Source: Ectocarpus siliculosus (Eukaryota; Sar; Phaeophyceae; Ectocarpales; Ectocarpaceae). From it: a stretch of DNA of 37,972 bases. How positions within the stretch are numbered: position 1 is the first letter of the stretch; each line of letters opens with the position of its first letter. Under the pieces are notes generated by a model. It was given only the letters and a program-made list of their open reading frames with translations. It was not told the origin of the DNA and made no database searches. A program made the position numbers and the translations under genes. The stretch lies in the NCBI GenBank assembly GCA_000310025.1, contig FN649729.1, positions 3,024,642 through 3,062,613 on the forward strand. The letters run 5' to 3'. Shown here piece by piece: positions 33,796 to 37,972 of this stretch.

Positions 33796-35116
33796 AGCCG
33801 CATCTTAAAGACGCGTTCCCCATGGCAAAAAGGGGCGCCCACCCGCAGCTGCAAAGGAGTACCCGAAGTGTTTGGGAGTCTGGCTGTTGGCATGAATAGG
33901 GTACATCTTATTGTGGATAAGATGTGGGATGGTCAGGAGGTATACCTCCATGGTACCAATACCACCTCAGAATTGTCTACTCTGCGTGTCCCTTGAGATA
34001 AGTTAGATCCCTACTTCATCTCAGACCTTGGCCGACCTAGTGTTGTGTCGGTTGTGTGCCCAACCTAAGCCGTTCAAAATGTCGCCGACATGTGCGCCTT
34101 CGTATTCCGAAAAGGCCAACGGATCTGGCTCCGCCATGGGGGGCTGCTGGGAAGACGAGGAAGAGGACAAGGAAGACGACGACGACGACAACGACGACGA
34201 CGGGGACGGGGAAGGGGAGGGAGAGGAGGGGGAGGGGGAAGACGAGGGGGGGACGGGCGACCGCTCGAGAGATTCGGCCACCATTCCTCCTCACGCAAAG
34301 AAACGACTCCAGCAGGTATGTTGCATTCATGTGAGCTGGACGATAATGGACGACGTATTCCGCAGAGGAAACTTTTCTGGTCGGATGCTGGGTTTCGTGT
34401 GTCATCAACACCTTTTCCGCCATGTGGTCTTCCCCAGGTTTCAACCACCATCGTAGTGATGCTAACTCGTGAAGCTCGGCTACCAAAACGCTCGTGTGCA
34501 GAAGTTAGAGATGAATGATGGGAAACGACATGCCAAACCGGACAGGGATGGAGGGATCAAGCACATCTTAGGTTGGAAATAACGGGATCGTCAAAAGAGC
34601 GCCCAAACGTTGGCGGCGTGGTCAAGGAGTATTTTTTCTGTAGGGCCTAGGGAGGGCTCCTTGCCAAAAGTGTACATAAATTTGACGTTGATGTCCACGG
34701 ACGCGCCCATATTGCTGTCGCATATCTACATGAGTAGTGTCGAGAGGACTACGTGCGTGGTTCCGAGAAACTGTTTGATCCAGGCAAGCAACGATTGCCT
34801 GCCCTAGATAACACCCCCTCCTCGCTGATACGGAAATCCCAGATCAAGCTGCTGTGTAAAAGAGGATACCTGTCCAGGGCGTACTCGTGCGTATTCTACC
34901 CCAAGGGACCCTCGGCGTCGGAAGTGAAGGCAGGGGCGGGGGCCGGGGGTGGGGCAAGAGCTTCACCGGTGGGCGAGGCGAAAGGGAGCGGCGGCGGCGG
35001 CGGCGGTGGCGGGCTTCCGGCCCCGGTAATCTACGTAGAGGCGCCTCACATGTACTACCAAGGGAAGGTGCCCAAGATGCCGCCGTGTCCGAGGCATGGC
35101 TGGCAGCCGGAGGGCG

Positions 35117-35154
<38 letters not shown>

Positions 35155-37972
35155 AGCTTCGGCCGCGCTATCCGGCAGACCAAATGAAAATGCGCCAGTC
35201 CAAGTGCGGCTAAGCGGTGTGTGTGTGTGTGTCTGTCTGTCTGTCTGTCTGTGTTTGTTGATTGTATCGGCCGTGCTAGCCGGCTGATCAATGAAAAAGA
35301 CGCCAGTCTCAGTGCGGCCAAAAGGTGTGTGTGTGTGTGTGAGTGTGTGTGTCTTTTTTAACTAGCATCGACCGCGCTAACCGGCCGACCAACGAAAAGA
35401 CGTCAGTCTCAGTCCGGTGGAAAACACAAAAGGGTGTGTTTGTGTTGTGTGTTGTGTGTTGTGTGGGTGTGGGTGGGCCGAAAGGCAGGCGGGAGAAACT
35501 TCTGTGGCTTGGCATCTGCCGATCTCGATGGCCGGTGATATGGTGTCGACGGTGCAGTGGAGGCTCCGATACATGAGGGTGGTGTGACAACGGCCGTCGA
35601 CCCTCTTATATCGGAGCCCCCGGTAAGTTTCCGGAATAAGAGGGCACCCGACTACACCACAAGAGCGGGTCGAGTCTGTGACAAACCGATTTCGACCCTC
35701 ATATCTGGGAGCCCCCTCTCGTAAGGTATCCTCTACTATCGGAGCCCCAACTGTGACACGTTGCAGATCTTACTGTACTTCTATTCGTTGGCAGATCTTC
35801 TCGGTGTTTTGTTTTTGCTGTGGGGGGTTGTTGTTGCTGAACTCGTTGGTGGCGGCGATTGATGCCGAACGCTCCCGGGTGGTTGCTGTCGCGGGATCTT
35901 CTGTCCTTCTCCTGCTGCTGCCGGGAGAGAACGCACGCAGCAAGCAGTCACCCAGCGAGCGGAGGCGTATCTCCCCGAGACACGAGGCATACGGTAACAT
36001 GGGGGAGGGGTCTACTCCGTAACCAAGGACTTTCTTTCCCGTGTGTGGAGGGATGGGTGCGTAAACACCTCGCCGCCGGAAAGCATGCCGGGAGGGAGGT
36101 CACCCAAAACCTCGTGGGGTCGCTGTCGGCTTCGCGTTGCGCCGATGAGGTCCGAGGGAAAAGGGATATCGTGCGTGTTTCGGCCGCACCACCTCGCAGG
36201 AGGTGCTTGTTGACCACCGACGACATGGGACTCTTCCAACACGAGGCACACGAATCGTTCTGGTGTTCACCACGGATGGCGGTGTTGTGGTTGCGCCTTC
36301 TTTGCCCACGTTCTCAGATGGAAACGCCGGCGACGTGTGGCCTCACCGCTGCTGTGCAACAGGAGGACATTTTTTTCGGCAAAACATTGGCGTGTTCCGT
36401 ACTATTATGTAGTAGTTGGACTTTGCTTGTTCGCACCCCTGCCGCCTTATCTGTGTACAGCATACAACCCCCCCGGCAAAGTGCTTGTGCTTCCATTCGA
36501 GATTGGCGTCGAAGTGAAAGCTCAAGCCTGCTGCTGCTGCTGCTGTTGTTGTTATTGTTGTTGTTGTTGTTTGTGTTTTACCGCTGCTTTGTACAGGTCG
36601 AGTCGAAGGGGTGGACCAAAGGCCGGCGCGTATCGGGCGTGCTAGAAGACGCCTTTCTGCTGGGCACGAAGCACGTGTGCAAGCTGTGCAAACAGAACCG
36701 GCTGGCGCTGGAGGTGTGCTATTTTGATAGTACAATGTTTGACGTCGTCTTCGTTTTCATTTTTATTGCCTCATTTCTTGTTGTAACGTTGCAACCCGTC
36801 TCTGGAGGGAGGAAGAAATCATGTGCTTACGAAGTACGCGATCGTTAACGGTTCTCGGAACCATCCTGGTACTGCGACATTTTATAATACCGTACGTTGT
36901 AGTGGAAACAGACAAGGATCACGAAGGTGTACACGAGACACACCCTCCCTCCCTCCGTCCCTCCGTCCCTCCGTCCCTCCGTCCCCCCGTCTCTCAGGAG
37001 AGCCTCATGGCCTGCCCCCCCGCCGCTGACGACGCCGAGCGGCGGCGGCGCAAGGAGATCCTCCGCAAGAGCAGCTACGTCTTCCGCTCCTACGACCCGG
37101 AGGTGTCGAGGATGTACGCGCAGCGGTACCCGTGGATGGCGTCACAGACATCGTCTTTCGTCTTCACCAAGAAGAAGGCCATGACGCACGAGCTCGCGCT
37201 GCTGCTGAGGCAGATGCAGGGACCCGGTGAGGCGGCGGCGGGGGCGGGGGGGGGGGGGGGGACAAAGGGTTTTGACTCCCCTTCCATCTTGTTGGATGTA
37301 TCTCTTTGGTGTCTTACGTAACACGTGGCGCGTTTTTTTATTCGTCGTTGTTGTTGTGGTGTTATCGCTCGCCCTCGCCGCCGACCGTGCCCTTATCGTT
37401 GATTGTTGCCGCGGCGCTTAGATATATTTCCTTTCGTCTCATGGTGTTTCTCTGTCGGTCTCGCTACATACCTCTCTTTTTTCTTTTCCCACTGCCGACT
37501 CTTGGCCATGGTTTTTGGTTGCTATTGTCCTCGACCCAACAACGTCGATGACGACGGCATGCCGGAAACCCAACCCCCCTTAACGACTACCCACTACTAC
37601 CTACTCTACCTTTTGCTAACGACAGGCGCCCCATCTGCGAAGTCGCCGCGGACGGCGGCGGAACGCGAGATTCAGGTGCGCCAGGCCATCGAGCGGGTTC
37701 GGCAGGCGCAAGTGGCTCTCGCCGCGGAGATCGACGCCGAGCACCGCGCCGCCATGCCGGCACTTTTCCAACCGGCACAGGTTCCGCCGCCGCCACTGCC
37801 AGCGGCGCCAGCGCCGGCGGCACCGGTGGGACCAGGGCCGGTCGCACCACCACCGTCACCATTACCCCCGCAAGTGTCACCGGCGGCAGCGGCGGCGGCG
37901 GCGGTGTGGGGGGCGGGGGCGTATCAGCGGGGTTTTCGAGGTGTCGGAGACAACACAGCAGTCAGATCAGTA
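33796..37972 (+). CDS. DUF6729-like zinc-ribbon protein, 3' truncated by the window
   Basis: Exons: 33796-33939, 34025-34315, 34502-34571, 34644-35118, 36597-36713, 36998-37226 and 37626 to beyond the window end. Junction phases agree. The second exon has a Cys pair (LCRLC) and a run of about 50 mostly acidic residues. The later exons give YVEAPHMYYQGKVP, PPCPRH, ESKGWTKGRRVSGVLED, HVCKLCKQNRLALE, SYDPEVSRMYAQRYPW and FVFTKKKAMTHELALLLRQM. This order (aromatic strand, CxxC/H, GW-x-R-x-V, CxxC, DPEV, FP-F-like, T-K-K then a leucine helix) resembles the DUF6729 family from memory; the molecular role is unknown. The final exon is an AEREIQVRQAIERVRQAQVA helix followed by Pro/Ala runs, with no stop before 37972. 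The frame breaks near 34731-34740: the upstream frame (VYINLTLMSTDAPILLSHIY) and the downstream frame (EKLFDPGKQRLPALDNTPSS) differ. Together with 31779-33217 it may form one gene. Confidence 0.6.
35119..35150 (+). repeat. (GT)16 microsatellite starting at a splice donor
   Basis: Sixteen GT units begin exactly at the proposed donor following the GAG codon at 35116-35118. Every unit could in principle act as a GT donor. It opens an intron of about 1.5 kb. Confidence 0.85.
35151..35445 (+). repeat. Three diverged tandem units of about 105 bp in an intron
   Basis: Three copies, about 35151-35240, 35260-35353 and 35360-35445, share a core of CGGCCGYGCTA then CCGGC, CAA, GAAAA, CGYCAGTC and AGTGCGGC. 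In the first two this is followed by GGTGTGTGTG and mixed GT/CTGT runs. The (GT)16 tract just upstream probably belongs to a further truncated unit. Divergence between copies suggests an old expansion. Confidence 0.75.
36943..36990 (+). repeat. CCGTCCCT tandem repeat next to an acceptor
   Basis: (CCCT)n followed by CCGTCCCT units ends a few bases before the acceptor CTCTCAG at 36991-36997. It supplies the polypyrimidine tract for the exon at 36998. Confidence 0.75.

Noticed and set aside
35859-36596. Plus-strand open frame running into the zinc-ribbon exon
   Set aside because: The frame is open through the intron by chance and contains a poly-Leu run from a CTG/TTG repeat. The proposed exon starts at 36597 after a good acceptor and joins 35118 in phase.
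1-37972. tRNA, rRNA or other structured RNA genes
   Set aside because: I looked for cloverleaf-like arms and conserved rRNA words and saw none I could defend. A tRNAscan or Rfam search would be needed to exclude them.

Overview
The window looks like nuclear DNA of a GC-rich, intron-rich photosynthetic protist, most probably a brown alga (Ectocarpus-like stramenopile). This is inferred from style, not from a database hit. Exons are GC-rich at third positions and carry long Gly, Ala, Pro and Gln runs. Introns are long (roughly 170-2000 bp) and full of microsatellites, the splice sites are GT-AG, and the gene families (ribonuclease-inhibitor-type LRR, ankyrin, IQ-motif proteins) suit such a genome. 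Nothing bacterial (operons, Shine-Dalgarno sites, dense ORFs) is present. A 100-base run of N at 15624-15723 is an assembly gap.

Layout. 1-5200: no supportable gene, only low-complexity DNA and a short telomere-like tract. 5201-5864 (-): two exons of an ankyrin-repeat gene, apparently joined by a GC-AG intron. 6870-17713 (+): a large multi-exon gene for an IQ-motif protein with an RGS-like domain and a C-terminal WW-like motif; its first exon is not resolved. 17714-19260: no gene seen. 19264-19693: a striking array of about 16 copies of a 14-bp palindrome with unrelated spacers. 19673-20110: a weak coding-like island. 20189-25315 (+): a four-exon alpha/beta-hydrolase (HGGSW, GHSAG, late Asp and His). 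26364-31025 (-): an eight-exon LRR protein of about 399 residues. 31026-31778: a divergent promoter region with strong hairpins. 31779-37972 (+): exons of one or two genes, the downstream part resembling the DUF6729 zinc-ribbon family and running off the window end.

How they relate. These are independent eukaryotic genes, not a pathway. The IQ/RGS protein would plausibly connect calcium-calmodulin binding to heterotrimeric G-protein signalling. The hydrolase and LRR genes are convergent; the LRR and DUF6729-like genes are divergent. Exon models were built by hand from splice consensus, reading phase and motif continuity, and internal junctions agree in phase except where noted (7672-8160, 34731-34740, and the links around 33022).
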